34,351 bases of DNA from Ignavibacteriota bacterium (lineage in GTDB: Bacteria > Bacteroidota > Ignavibacteria > UBA10030 > UBA6906). The DNA lies in NCBI GenBank assembly GCA_003152875.1, contig PMBF01000076.1:75850-110200 (forward strand). The letters run 5' to 3'. The notes under the pieces were generated by a model. That model searched no databases and was not told the DNA's origin. It saw nothing but the letters and a program-made list of their open reading frames with translations. A program made the translations under genes and the position numbers. Shown piece after piece: positions 18,068-27,252 of the stretch. The stretch's first letter is position 1; each line of letters opens with the position of its first letter.

Positions 18068-18495
18068 GGCACGGGTCGGGCAACCGCGTTCCGCTTCGGC
18101 GGGATGAGGAAAGTCCGAACTCCACAGAGCAGGGTGCCCCGTGAAGAACGGGGGCGTTCGGAACGCAAGTCCCGGGCGACGGAAAGTGTCACAGAAAACA
18201 TACCGTCCCGCAAAGTCCCGCAACAGGGGGAGGGAGCGGGATAAGGGTGAAAAGGCGAGGTAAGAGCTCACCGCCCCGGCGGCAACGACGGGGGCACGAC
18301 AAACCCCACCCGGAGCAAGACCAAACAGGAGAGGCCAAGGCTGCTCGCCTCCTCATCCCGCCCCGGCGGGATGACCCTCTTCGGGTAGGTCGCTAGAGCC
18401 AAGGAGCAATCCGCGGCCCAGAGAAATGGTTGCCTCTCCCGGTCACGCTGTACGCGCCGACAGGACAGACAGAATTCGGCTTACAGACCCGTGCC
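18068..18495 (+). ncRNA. rnpB: RNase P RNA, bacterial A-type
   Basis: GATGAGGAAAGTCCGAACTCCACAGAGCAGGGTG (CRI), AGGGTGAAAAGGCGAGGTAAGAGCTCACC, CCCGGAGCAAGACCAAA, GGGTAGGTCGCTAGAGCC, ACAGAATTCGGCTTACA. Terminal P1 helix GGCACGGGTC (18068-18077) perfectly pairs with GACCCGTGCC (18486-18495). Confidence 0.97.
18354..18373. repeat. 20-bp perfect palindrome inside rnpB, core shared with uvrA
   Basis: CATCCCGCCCCGGCGGGATG; core TCCCGCCCCGGCGGGA also present at 33760-33775. Confidence 0.8.
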
Positions 18496-18551
18496 GTTCC
18501 GTTTCCTTCATTGCACCGAGGCGGGACGGAATCCATGTGTTCGGAGACGGT

Positions 18552-20279
18552 GTGACCCAAACTCATCGGCAGTACCGGTGGACGACCAGCGCGCCCCCGG
18601 CTCAGGAAACCGTGCAGCGGCTCATGGATGAACTGCGCATTCCAGAACCGATCGCGCGCGTCCTTCTCTATCGCGGCGTCGATACCTCCGGGAAAGCCCG
18701 CCAGTATTTCAGGCCGGACATCGGGCAGCTCCACGACCCGTTTCTGATGGACGGAATGGAGCGGGCCGTCACCCGCGTGCAGCGGGCGATGGAGGGAAAG
18801 GAACGGCTGTTTGTGTTCGGGGACTACGACGTCGACGGCACCAACGGCGCGTCGATGCTCTACCTGTTTTTCCGGGAGCTCGGGATCGAGGCCGACTTCT
18901 ACACTCCCGACCGGATCAAGGAGGGGTACGGGATCTCCCGGCAGGGAATCGACCGCGCGCACCAGCAGGGCGTGACCCTCTTCATCGCCATCGATTGCGG
19001 GATCACGGCCGTTGACCAGGTCGCCTACGCCAACAGCATCGGACTCGATGTCATCATCTGCGACCACCACGAGGCCGGAGAAGTCCTCCCTGATGCCCAT
19101 GCGGTCCTGGACCCAATCAAACCGGGCTGCGGATACCCGTTCAAGTTCCTCTCCGGGTGCGGCGTCGGGTTCAAGCTGATCCAGGCCGTGGCCAGACGCC
19201 TCGGACGCGAATCAGACGTTTACAAGTACCTCGATTTCGTGACCCTTGCAAGCATCGCCGACATCGTCCCTCTGGTGGGCGAGAACCGGGTCATGGCAAA
19301 GTTCGGCCTCGAAGCCATCAACACCGCCCCGCGGCCGGGGATCAAGGCGCTGATCGAGGGAGCCGGCATCAAGCCGGGGAAGATCCAGACCGGGCAGATT
19401 GTGTTCATCCTGGCGCCGCGCATCAACGCGGTGGGACGCCTCGGCGACGCCATGCGTGCCGTGCGCCTCCTGACCTCGGACGATCCTCTCGAAGCCTCGG
19501 AGCTTGCGGCGGTCATGGAGGAGGAGAACCGCAACCGGAGGAAGCTGGACGAGGATACGTTCCTTGAAGCGCAGCAGCTCGCCGAAAGCCTCTACACCGG
19601 CAACGACCATGCCGCACTCGTCCTTCACGATGAACACTGGCACCCCGGGGTAGTCGGCATCGTGGCATCCCGCATGGTGGAAAAATACTACAAACCATCC
19701 ATCATGATGGCGACCGTCGACGGGGTTGCGAAGGGGTCGGCGCGGAGCATTTCCGGCTTCGACGTCTATCAGGCTCTGAAGCGGTGCGAGGAAAAGATCA
19801 TCCAGTTCGGCGGCCACAAGTACGCTGCCGGCCTGACCGTCGAGATCGCCAGGCTCGACGAATTCCGCGAGGCCTTCAATGCCGCTGTACGCGAATTGAT
19901 GAGCGAGGAGCTTAAGACCCCGGAGATCCGGGTCGACGTGGACCTGAACCTGGCGGATATCACTCCGCGCTTCCGGTCGATCCTGGGCGAATTCGCACCG
20001 TTCGGCCCCGGCAATCTGCGTCCGGTCTTTCTCACCCGGGATCTCGAAGTTCAGGGTACACCCCGCATCGTCGGCAAGAACCATCTGCGTTTCAAGGTCC
20101 GCCAGGGCGGCGCCGCTTTCGATGCCATCGCCTTCGGCATGGGAGACCGGATGAAAGAAGTCGCCGGACGCCGCGACCTGCAGCTTGTGTACACTGTGGA
20201 AGAGAACGACTGGACACCGAACGGCGACGCCCGTCCAGGCGAGACCACTCCGCAACTGAAGATCAAGGACGTGCGCTAA
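18552..20279 (+). CDS. recJ: Single-stranded-DNA-specific exonuclease RecJ
   Basis: VFGDYDVDGTNGASMLY, DCGITAVDQVAYANSIGLDVIICDHHEAGE, LAPRINAVGRLGDA, GVVGIVASRMVEKYYKPSIM, SARSISGFDVYQAL, FGGHKYAAGLTV. GTG start at 18552 with GGAG upstream; the longer ORF would overlap rnpB. Confidence 0.94.
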   Translation: MTQTHRQYRWTTSAPPAQETVQRLMDELRIPEPIARVLLYRGVDTSGKARQYFRPDIGQLHDPFLMDGMERAVTRVQRAMEGKERLFVFGDYDVDGTNGASMLYLFFRELGIEADFYTPDRIKEGYGISRQGIDRAHQQGVTLFIAIDCGITAVDQVAYANSIGLDVIICDHHEAGEVLPDAHAVLDPIKPGCGYPFKFLSGCGVGFKLIQAVARRLGRESDVYKYLDFVTLASIADIVPLVGENRVMAKFGLEAINTAPRPGIKALIEGAGIKPGKIQTGQIVFILAPRINAVGRLGDAMRAVRLLTSDDPLEASELAAVMEEENRNRRKLDEDTFLEAQQLAESLYTGNDHAALVLHDEHWHPGVVGIVASRMVEKYYKPSIMMATVDGVAKGSARSISGFDVYQALKRCEEKIIQFGGHKYAAGLTVEIARLDEFREAFNAAVRELMSEELKTPEIRVDVDLNLADITPRFRSILGEFAPFGPGNLRPVFLTRDLEVQGTPRIVGKNHLRFKVRQGGAAFDAIAFGMGDRMKEVAGRRDLQLVYTVEENDWTPNGDARPGETTPQLKIKDVR

Positions 20280-20333
20280 CCCACTGTGAACTGCGATACC
20301 TCCCATCGAACCAACGCGAAGGAGAACCTCACC

Positions 20334-21089
20334 ATGTCAGGCCACTCGAAGTGGGCGACCATCAAGAGAAAAAAGGGGGCGACGGACGCAGCCCGGGGTC
20401 GGTTGTTCACCCGCCTGATCAAGGAGATCACGATCGCCGCCCGATCGGGCGGCGCCAGCCCCGAGGGAAATCCGCGACTGCGGCTGGCGATCCAGACGGC
20501 TAAGGGCTCGAATATGCCCGCCGACAACATCAAGCGCGCCATCATGAAGGGAACCGGCGAACTGCCGGGCACGACCTACGAGGAGATCACCTACGAGGGA
20601 TACGGACCCGCCGGGGTCGCCATCCTGGTCGACGTCGTCACCGACAACGCCAACCGTGCAGTGTCCGAGATGCGGCATATCTTTTCGCGCAATAACGGCA
20701 ACTTCGGACAGAGCGGGAGCGTGGCCTGGATGTTCCACAAGAAAGGGACCATCACGCTGCCCGTCTCGAAGAACTCCCTCAGCGAAGACGACATCATGGG
20801 CGTCGTGCTGGAAGCGGGAGCGGACGACCTCCAGAGCGACGGCGGAGACCTGATCGTGATTACCTCCCCCGCGGCATTCGATGCGGTCAAGAAGGCACTC
20901 GAGGACAAAGGGGCGGTCATCGAAAACGCGGCCCTCGGCATGGTGCCGCAGAACACGGTGAAGGTCACCGGCCGGGACGCCGAGATCGTGTTAAAACTCA
21001 TGGAAGCACTAGAGGAGCACGACGACGTCCAAAACGTCTATGCCAACTTTGACATCGACGACAAGGAACTGGCTGCCCTTCATGGCTGA
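20334..21089 (+). CDS. yebC: YebC/PmpR family protein
   Basis: MSGHSKWATIKRKKGATDAARGRLFTRLIKEITIAARSGG...NMPADNIKRAIMKGTGE...YEGYGPAGVAILVDVVTDN. GGAG upstream of ATG. Confidence 0.96.
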   Translation: MSGHSKWATIKRKKGATDAARGRLFTRLIKEITIAARSGGASPEGNPRLRLAIQTAKGSNMPADNIKRAIMKGTGELPGTTYEEITYEGYGPAGVAILVDVVTDNANRAVSEMRHIFSRNNGNFGQSGSVAWMFHKKGTITLPVSKNSLSEDDIMGVVLEAGADDLQSDGGDLIVITSPAAFDAVKKALEDKGAVIENAALGMVPQNTVKVTGRDAEIVLKLMEALEEHDDVQNVYANFDIDDKELAALHG

Positions 21090-21660
21090 GCGCACCTCCT
21101 CCCCGCGCGCGCGCCTTCCGCTGGTCGTCCTCGGTGTGGACCCGGGCACCCTCGTCACCGGCTACGGACTCGTGACGCGCGCGGCGGGCGGAACCTGTTC
21201 GCTTCTCACCGAAGGAACCATCCACAACCACCCGTCGAGGCCGTTCCCCGAGCGTCTCCGGTGCATCTTCGACGCCCTCGCCATGCTGATCGCCCGCTAC
21301 CGCCCCGACGAGTTCGCGATCGAATCGTCCTACTACGGCAAGAATGCTCAGTCTGCGCTGAAACTCGGACAGGCACGGGGAGTGTCGATCCTCGCCGCCG
21401 CGCTGAGCGAGATCCCCGTCTCCGAATATTCCCCGAGGGAGGTCAAGCAATCGGTGGTGGGGAACGGAGCGGCGAGCAAACAGCAGGTCCAATACATGGT
21501 CCGCTCCATTCTCCGCATGGACCGGCGTCCGATGCGGCTCGATGCCTCCGACGCCATCGCCGTGGCACTTTGCCACCTGCAGAGGTCCGGCATGGCGGCG
21601 CGCGGGACGAAAACCTGGAAGGACTTTGTCACCGCCCATCCGGGGCGGGTACTCTCATGA
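21082..21660 (+). CDS. ruvC: Holliday junction endodeoxyribonuclease RuvC
   Basis: LGVDPGTLVTGYGLV, FAIESSYYGKNAQSALKLGQARGVSILAA, YSPREVKQSVVGNGAASKQQVQYMV, DASDAIAVALCH. Confidence 0.96.
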   Translation: MAERTSSPRARLPLVVLGVDPGTLVTGYGLVTRAAGGTCSLLTEGTIHNHPSRPFPERLRCIFDALAMLIARYRPDEFAIESSYYGKNAQSALKLGQARGVSILAAALSEIPVSEYSPREVKQSVVGNGAASKQQVQYMVRSILRMDRRPMRLDASDAIAVALCHLQRSGMAARGTKTWKDFVTAHPGRVLS

Positions 21661-22256
21661 TCTCCTCGCTCCGCGGAACGATCACCTCCAGGTCGCCGAC
21701 AGAAGTCGTGGTGGATGTCGGTGGCGTGGGATATGCCCTGAGCATCCCGCTCTCCACTGCCGAGAAGATCGGCCGGGTCGGCGACCAGGTCAGCCTCCTG
21801 ACACACCTCGTCGTTCGCCAGGATGCTCTTCTGCTGTACGGTTTCGGCTCGGCCGAGGAACGCGATGCCTTCCGCATCCTGCTGTCGGTCAATGGCATCG
21901 GCCCCCGTATGGCGCAGGGAATCCTCTCCGGCATCTCCGTCACAGAGCTCCGCGCGGCCATCGTGAAGGGCGACACGACCTCCCTCACCGCCGTTCCCGG
22001 GATCGGGAAGAAACTTGCAGACCGCCTCGTCGTGGAGCTGCGCGACAGGATCGGGAAACTGGATGTCTCGACCCAAACCGTCCCCCCCGGTTCCCCGGAT
22101 GAGGCGCATCTCCGTTCCGAAGCCGTGCTGGCGCTTATCTCCCTTGGCTACAGCAGGACAACAGCCGAACGTGCCGTCCGGGCCGCACTCCTCGGCAACC
22201 CCAGCTCTTCTCTCGAGGCACTCGTCAAGGGAGCGATCCGGAACGCCCAGCGCTGA
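21657..22256 (+). CDS. ruvA: Holliday junction DNA helicase subunit RuvA
   Basis: MISSLRGTITSRSPTEVVVDVGGVGYALSIP, FRILLSVNGIGPRMAQGILSGIS, LTAVPGIGKKLADRLVVELRDRI; ATGA overlap with ruvC. Confidence 0.96.
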   Translation: MISSLRGTITSRSPTEVVVDVGGVGYALSIPLSTAEKIGRVGDQVSLLTHLVVRQDALLLYGFGSAEERDAFRILLSVNGIGPRMAQGILSGISVTELRAAIVKGDTTSLTAVPGIGKKLADRLVVELRDRIGKLDVSTQTVPPGSPDEAHLRSEAVLALISLGYSRTTAERAVRAALLGNPSSSLEALVKGAIRNAQR

Positions 22257-22447
22257 AGGGGGAGCGCCAGACGCCACCCCTGCGCGCCAGCCTCCACAAG
22301 CCTCTTCTCTCCGCACCTTGCACGCTCCCGATTCATTCTGGTCCGCCGCCGCTTGTCGTTCACCGGCGTGAGGGCGATGCAGCTCACGGAGAAAACCACT
22401 GTGTCCCTCACAGCCCGGCGGCATTCCCGACCCCGGGCGCCCGCCCC

Positions 22448-22476
22448 TTGGTTTTCACACCGCGATCTCGTAGTTT
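22448..22476 (+). promoter_or_regulatory. Putative promoter for ruvB
   Basis: TTGGTT-17 bp-TAGTTT ending 10 nt before the ATG at 22486. Confidence 0.35.
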
Positions 22477-22485
22477 GTAGGCGCA

Positions 22486-23586
22486 ATGTTCAACTGGCAG
22501 GCTGAGATCCCCCTCATCATGCGCAAATCAGACCACACCCGGCCCGAGCACATCGCTCCGGATGACGATATCGAGCAGTCCCTCCGCCCGCCGAGACTGG
22601 AACAATTCGCCGGGCAGGAGAAGATCGTCCAGAACCTGAAGATCTTCATCCAGGCCGCCAAGCAGCGCGGGGAGCCGCTGGAACATGTGCTCTTCACCGG
22701 GCCTCCGGGACTCGGCAAGACGACTCTGGCTCTGATCATCGCCAACGAAATGGGGACCTCGGTCAAGATGACCAGCGGCCCTGTCCTGGACAGGCCGAAC
22801 AATCTGGCCGGCCTGCTGACCAGCCTTCAGGAGGGGGAAGTCCTTTTTATCGATGAGATCCATCGCCTCACACCTGCCGTGGAGGAGTACCTCTACTCCG
22901 CCATGGAGGATTTTCGGCTTGATATCGTGATCGACCAGGGTCCCAACGCCCGAACCGTGCAACTCACGCTTAACAGGTTCACGCTGGTAGGAGCGACGAC
23001 CCGGTCGGGCCTGCTGACCGCGCCTCTCCGTGCGCGTTTTGGCGTCACAAACAGGCTGGACTACTACGATGCCCCCACGCTGTTCGGCATCGTCAAACGC
23101 TCGTCGGATATCCTGAATGTGGCCGTGGACGACGAAGGGGCCATGGAAATCGCGAAGCGCTCCCGCGGCACCCCGCGGATCGCGAACAGGCTCCTCCGCC
23201 GGTGCCGCGACTTCGCCCAGGCGGACCGGTCGCTGGCGGCTTTCGGAGGAAAGGTCACCTCGGAGGTAGCCGACCACGCGCTCAGGGCGCTGGAAGTCGA
23301 CAAGGCGGGCCTCGACGAAATGGACAAGCGCATCCTCCTCTATTTGATAGAGCGCCACGGCGGGGGGCCTGTGGGCGTCAATGCCATCGCGGCTGCAATC
23401 GGAGAAGACCCGGGGACGATTGAAGAGGTGTATGAGCCGTTCCTGATCCAGCAGGGATTCCTCCTTCGCAACCTCAGGGGAAGAGAAGCGACCGGGATGG
23501 CCTATGCGCACTTTGGCCGGTCAAAAGCCCGCGCAAAGGGCCCGGGCGATCCCCAGCTCCCGCTGGGCTTCGAGGAGGGCGCGTAG
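22486..23586 (+). CDS. ruvB: Holliday junction DNA helicase subunit RuvB
   Basis: [92 protein letters not shown]. Alternative ATG at 22519. Confidence 0.96.
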   Translation: MFNWQAEIPLIMRKSDHTRPEHIAPDDDIEQSLRPPRLEQFAGQEKIVQNLKIFIQAAKQRGEPLEHVLFTGPPGLGKTTLALIIANEMGTSVKMTSGPVLDRPNNLAGLLTSLQEGEVLFIDEIHRLTPAVEEYLYSAMEDFRLDIVIDQGPNARTVQLTLNRFTLVGATTRSGLLTAPLRARFGVTNRLDYYDAPTLFGIVKRSSDILNVAVDDEGAMEIAKRSRGTPRIANRLLRRCRDFAQADRSLAAFGGKVTSEVADHALRALEVDKAGLDEMDKRILLYLIERHGGGPVGVNAIAAAIGEDPGTIEEVYEPFLIQQGFLLRNLRGREATGMAYAHFGRSKARAKGPGDPQLPLGFEEGA

Positions 23587-23622
23587 ACGGTCCTTAAGCT
23601 CCAGCGGGATTGCCAGGGAGAG

Positions 23623-24309
23623 GTGTCTGCAGAGCCGGGAATGCCTATGCTCGAACGGTTGGAGAAGCTCTCACGGTCGTTCTACCTTCGGCCGACCATA
23701 ACCGTTGCCCGTGACCTTCTCGGGAAATACCTGGTTCGCCGCTGGGAGCGCGTCCTTCTGATAGGACGCATCGTGGAAGTGGAGGCGTATCTCGGCGCCA
23801 ATGACCCCGCAAGCCATGCCTATCGCGGGCCAACACGCCGGAACAGCGTGATGTTCAAGGAAGGGGGGCATCTCTATGTGTATTTCACCTATGGGATGCA
23901 CTTCTGCTGCAACATCGTGACTGAAAAAGAGGGCACGGGTCATGCAGTTCTGCTCCGGGCCGTTGAGCCGGTGCACGGCGCATCCGTGATGGCGCGCCTC
24001 CGCGGTATCGGCGATCCGGGAACCGACGACATCCCGCTGCCGTCATCCATCGTGCTCAGCCTCTGCAACGGCCCGGGAAGGCTCTGTCAGGCTTTCGGGA
24101 TCGGCCGCATGGACAACGGGACCGATCTCTGCGGCTCAACCATCTGGCTTGCCGACAGCCAGGCAGACTCTCCTTTCCGCATCGGGAGTTCGACACGTGT
24201 AGGCATCCGGAAAGGTGTGCAGCGTCGCTGGCGCTACTTCCTGAAAGACGACCCCTTCGTGTCCAAGGGGAAACCCGTCTCGCCGGCCTCCGAATCCGCC
24301 CCCTCATAA
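23623..24309 (+). CDS. 3-methyladenine DNA glycosylase (AAG/MPG family)
   Basis: VARDLLGKYLVRR, GRIVEVEAYLGANDPASHAYRGPTRRNSVMFKEGGHLYVYFTYGMHFCCNIVTEKEGTGHAVLLRAVEP, CNGPGRLCQAFGI. Start uncertain (GTG 23623 or ATG 23641). Confidence 0.94.
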   Translation: MSAEPGMPMLERLEKLSRSFYLRPTITVARDLLGKYLVRRWERVLLIGRIVEVEAYLGANDPASHAYRGPTRRNSVMFKEGGHLYVYFTYGMHFCCNIVTEKEGTGHAVLLRAVEPVHGASVMARLRGIGDPGTDDIPLPSSIVLSLCNGPGRLCQAFGIGRMDNGTDLCGSTIWLADSQADSPFRIGSSTRVGIRKGVQRRWRYFLKDDPFVSKGKPVSPASESAPS

Positions 24310-24511
24310 ACCACGCAAGCCTCAGGCCCTAAAGCAATCGCAGCGCCAGAGCCCGCCCATACATCAGATCGAGACTGCACCGGAGCGGCCTGAAAGTCGA
24401 TGTGAATCAGACCGGGGCTCTCCCATAAGCGACCCAGGCAACACGGGAATACACACCGCCTTCTCTCGTGTGTCAGGTCACGCCCCCACGGGAGGAGATC
24501 CAGCCCTTTCA

Positions 24512-27238
24512 TCAGCGGAGAAGCATCATTTTGGATGTCTTCGTCAACCCGGCACTTTCCAGGCGATAGAAATACACGCCGGAGGCCACCGGCATGCCAG
24601 TGGTGTTTGTCCCCTTCCACTCCACTTGGTGGCTGCCCGGGGCCTGCTCCCCCTTGACAAGCACCACGATCTCTTTTCCGAGGATGTCGAACACCGTCAA
24701 GTGCACCATTCCCTTCCACGGGATCGTATAGGAAATTCGGGTGGAGGGATTGAACGGGTTCGGATAGTTCTGCTCCAGGGCAAACGTGAGGGGGTGTGAG
24801 GTGCCTTCGCTCACGCCGTTTGTACCAGTTGCCGAAGTGACAATGACCCGTGTCCTGAAGTTGAATGCCACAGGTCCCCAGGTCGTACCGTCATAGACCG
24901 AGGAACGACTCCCGGTCCTGGCCTGATCGGTCCTCAGCTTCACCAGATCCGTGGGGTTCGAGAGCGAGAGCACGACCTCGTAATCGGTGCCGGCGTCCAG
25001 CGCCGGGACGGCCCCGCCGATCTGGACGTAGTTCATGGTTCCCGGATTGAGCAGGGCGATGGGCATGGAAACGGACGACCCTAACCTCGTCCCGGGCGTC
25101 GAGCCGTTCATTGCATCGATCTCGCAGAGGAGGCTCCCCGTGCCGACGATGGGATCGTTCCTGGCCGTTGCGGTGTTGACGAGCACTCCGGTGGCCTGGC
25201 CCGCGGACGGTGCCGTGAAGCGCATGGCCACTTTCGCCGGACCGGTAAGCGTCACAAAGGAATTCAGTCCTGCCGAATCATACGCCATCGTGGTGCGCAC
25301 GACCTGCGCCCCCGACGAAAGATGTCTCGCCATCGCCTCCAGGATGTCGAGTTTTCCATAGCCCCAGATGGAGTTCGGCACGGAGGCAGTGAAAGGGTCG
25401 GGATGGGCTCCGGCCTGAAGCAGCTGCTTGATTTCCGGGGCGGACAGCGAGGGTGACGATCCGAGAAGGAGCGCACATGCGCCGGTCACGTGCGGCGCGG
25501 CCATGCTGGTCCCCTGGAGCACCCAGTGCTTCTTCCCTGCATACATGATGGGGGCCTCTCCCATCGTATCCGCCGTTGACGACATTGCCGCAACGATTCC
25601 CTGTCCGGGGGCGGCAAGATCAGGCTTTTGCCGGCCGTCTGCGGTCGGGCCGTGGCTGCTGAACGAGGCAATGTCGCTTGTCCGGTTGGTCGTGATGTCA
25701 TAGGTATACTGGCTTCCGTCATAGCTGGGCCAATCCCATTTGGTGACATATGCCCCTGCGCTGATGACCCCCCTCGATGTGGCCGGCATGGTAATGGATT
25801 TGTCATTGTCGGCCCCGGCTGCGCTGACGGTGTTCGCGCCCACGGTGCGGAGCGGCAGCCAGGAATCATACACCTGCGAATTGCCCGCGCTCCTGTTCGA
25901 GAGGATCAGGAGCCATGTGCCTGATGCGGGGACAGGCGTTCCGGGGGCATCGTGGACATAGAGCCAGGCGTTGATGTGTGTGTTGGCCGGCGATGTGTAG
26001 ACAAACAGTTCAGTCGTTCCATCGCCTGTGTCCGGGCTGGTTCCCCCTGTCTGGTCTGCAAGAGCCGTGTACGCCTTGCCGGTCGGAGAAACCACTTTTG
26101 CATCCACGGACCCAAAGTCCTCGAGCCACACATCGATGAAGAAAGAATCGTTGTCCGGTCCCGGCGTTGGGGCATACGGCGGCACAACGATTCTGATGGT
26201 GTCTGATCCGCCAGGCGGCACTGTCCCACCTTGGTGCACGAAGCTGTCTCCGTCATTGCCGGCAGACGCCACGGCGGCCCGGCCGGGAACCGACACAAAG
26301 TTGTCAAGCGCCACTTCGTCCGCGCTCGTGCCGTCGTGGGCGCCTTCCTGCGAAACGATGCTGAAATTGAACGCCACCGGTTTCCCGAACCGCACACCGG
26401 TATTGGTGGCATACTGCAGACCGTCCACCATCCGGGCCTCAGAAAACGTTCCGTTCCCCCCCTTCACCACAACGATATCGGCCCCTGGCGCCATCCCGGT
26501 GTACTTCCCGCCAAAGCTCAGCCCGTTCCCCACAGCGATGCCGGCTACGTGGGTGCCGTGTCCGTTGCTGTCCGCCTCCCTCACGAATCCAGGGGGCGAG
26601 CTTCCGAGTTCGGCGTCGATCTGAGCCTTGGTATACTCCACACCGTACCCGAAGCCTGAAGGATTCGTCTCGGTTCCTGAGGGAGTCAGCGTCTGATCCC
26701 AGATCGCAAGGATGCGGCTCTTCGAGGGGTCGGCTGGATCGCGAAAATCCATGTGCTTCCAATCTATCCCGGTGTCGTAGATGACGACGATTGCACCCCG
26801 GCCTGTATAGGGAGTTGAATTCAGAAAGCTTCCCTGCACAAGCCTGGCCCCCGTTTCCGGGATGCTCACATCGGTCTGGATCTTATGCAACGATCCGGGA
26901 TCGACCCATTCAACCTGAGAGAGCTCGGCGAGTCTCTTGAGGTCAGGCGTGCGTACAAGGGCGGTCACAAAGTGCTCGCAGACAGATTGGACTGAAATCC
27001 CTGCCGCCCGCAGGGCCGCCGGGTCTCGCGTGTACACGATCACCTCTGAGAGTGCCGCTCCCGGTGCGACGGCATCGAAGACGGGAAGGCCGTGGAATAT
27101 GGAGGCCCTCTGCCGCACAAGAGACTGCAATGCCGGATGAAGCTTGCGCAAGTCCGGAGCGCCGGGCACGCCGGCGTCGGTTCTGAGGACGAGCAGCAGC
27201 AGGAACACGGGAAGAAGGGCCTGGAACGAGAGCTTCAT
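24512..27238 (-). CDS. Secreted S8 subtilisin-like protease with T9SS type-A C-terminal sorting domain
   Basis: VVIYDTGIDWKHMD (Asp), DSNGHGTHVAGIAVG (His), LQGTSMAAPHVTGACALLL (Ser); C-terminal LEQNYPNPFNPSTRISYTIP...VASGVYFYRLESAGLTKTSKMMLLR. Signal peptide MKLSFQALLPVFLLLLVLRTDA from ATG 27238, preceded by GAAAGGTG. Confidence 0.95.
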   Translation of the reverse strand: MKLSFQALLPVFLLLLVLRTDAGVPGAPDLRKLHPALQSLVRQRASIFHGLPVFDAVAPGAALSEVIVYTRDPAALRAAGISVQSVCEHFVTALVRTPDLKRLAELSQVEWVDPGSLHKIQTDVSIPETGARLVQGSFLNSTPYTGRGAIVVIYDTGIDWKHMDFRDPADPSKSRILAIWDQTLTPSGTETNPSGFGYGVEYTKAQIDAELGSSPPGFVREADSNGHGTHVAGIAVGNGLSFGGKYTGMAPGADIVVVKGGNGTFSEARMVDGLQYATNTGVRFGKPVAFNFSIVSQEGAHDGTSADEVALDNFVSVPGRAAVASAGNDGDSFVHQGGTVPPGGSDTIRIVVPPYAPTPGPDNDSFFIDVWLEDFGSVDAKVVSPTGKAYTALADQTGGTSPDTGDGTTELFVYTSPANTHINAWLYVHDAPGTPVPASGTWLLILSNRSAGNSQVYDSWLPLRTVGANTVSAAGADNDKSITMPATSRGVISAGAYVTKWDWPSYDGSQYTYDITTNRTSDIASFSSHGPTADGRQKPDLAAPGQGIVAAMSSTADTMGEAPIMYAGKKHWVLQGTSMAAPHVTGACALLLGSSPSLSAPEIKQLLQAGAHPDPFTASVPNSIWGYGKLDILEAMARHLSSGAQVVRTTMAYDSAGLNSFVTLTGPAKVAMRFTAPSAGQATGVLVNTATARNDPIVGTGSLLCEIDAMNGSTPGTRLGSSVSMPIALLNPGTMNYVQIGGAVPALDAGTDYEVVLSLSNPTDLVKLRTDQARTGSRSSVYDGTTWGPVAFNFRTRVIVTSATGTNGVSEGTSHPLTFALEQNYPNPFNPSTRISYTIPWKGMVHLTVFDILGKEIVVLVKGEQAPGSHQVEWKGTNTTGMPVASGVYFYRLESAGLTKTSKMMLLR

Positions 27239-27252
27239 GCATGCACCTTTCG

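Noticed and set aside
18047-18271. Minus-strand 74-aa ORF
   Set aside because: Lies within rnpB and the rnhA end; structured RNA explains the sequence.
18271-18282. Additional CCGCCCCGGCGG match within rnpB
   Set aside because: Fits the ordinary P13-like helix CCCCG...CGGGG, so not counted as an extra inserted element.
18426-18551. N-terminal extension of the recJ ORF
   Set aside because: Overlaps the 3' end of RNase P RNA; the GTG at 18552 with GGAG upstream is a better start.
20435-20454. 20-bp perfect palindrome CGCCGCCCGATCGGGCGGCG in yebC
   Set aside because: Encodes the conserved YebC segment IAARSGGA; explained by codon choice in GC-rich DNA, with no second copy noticed in the window.
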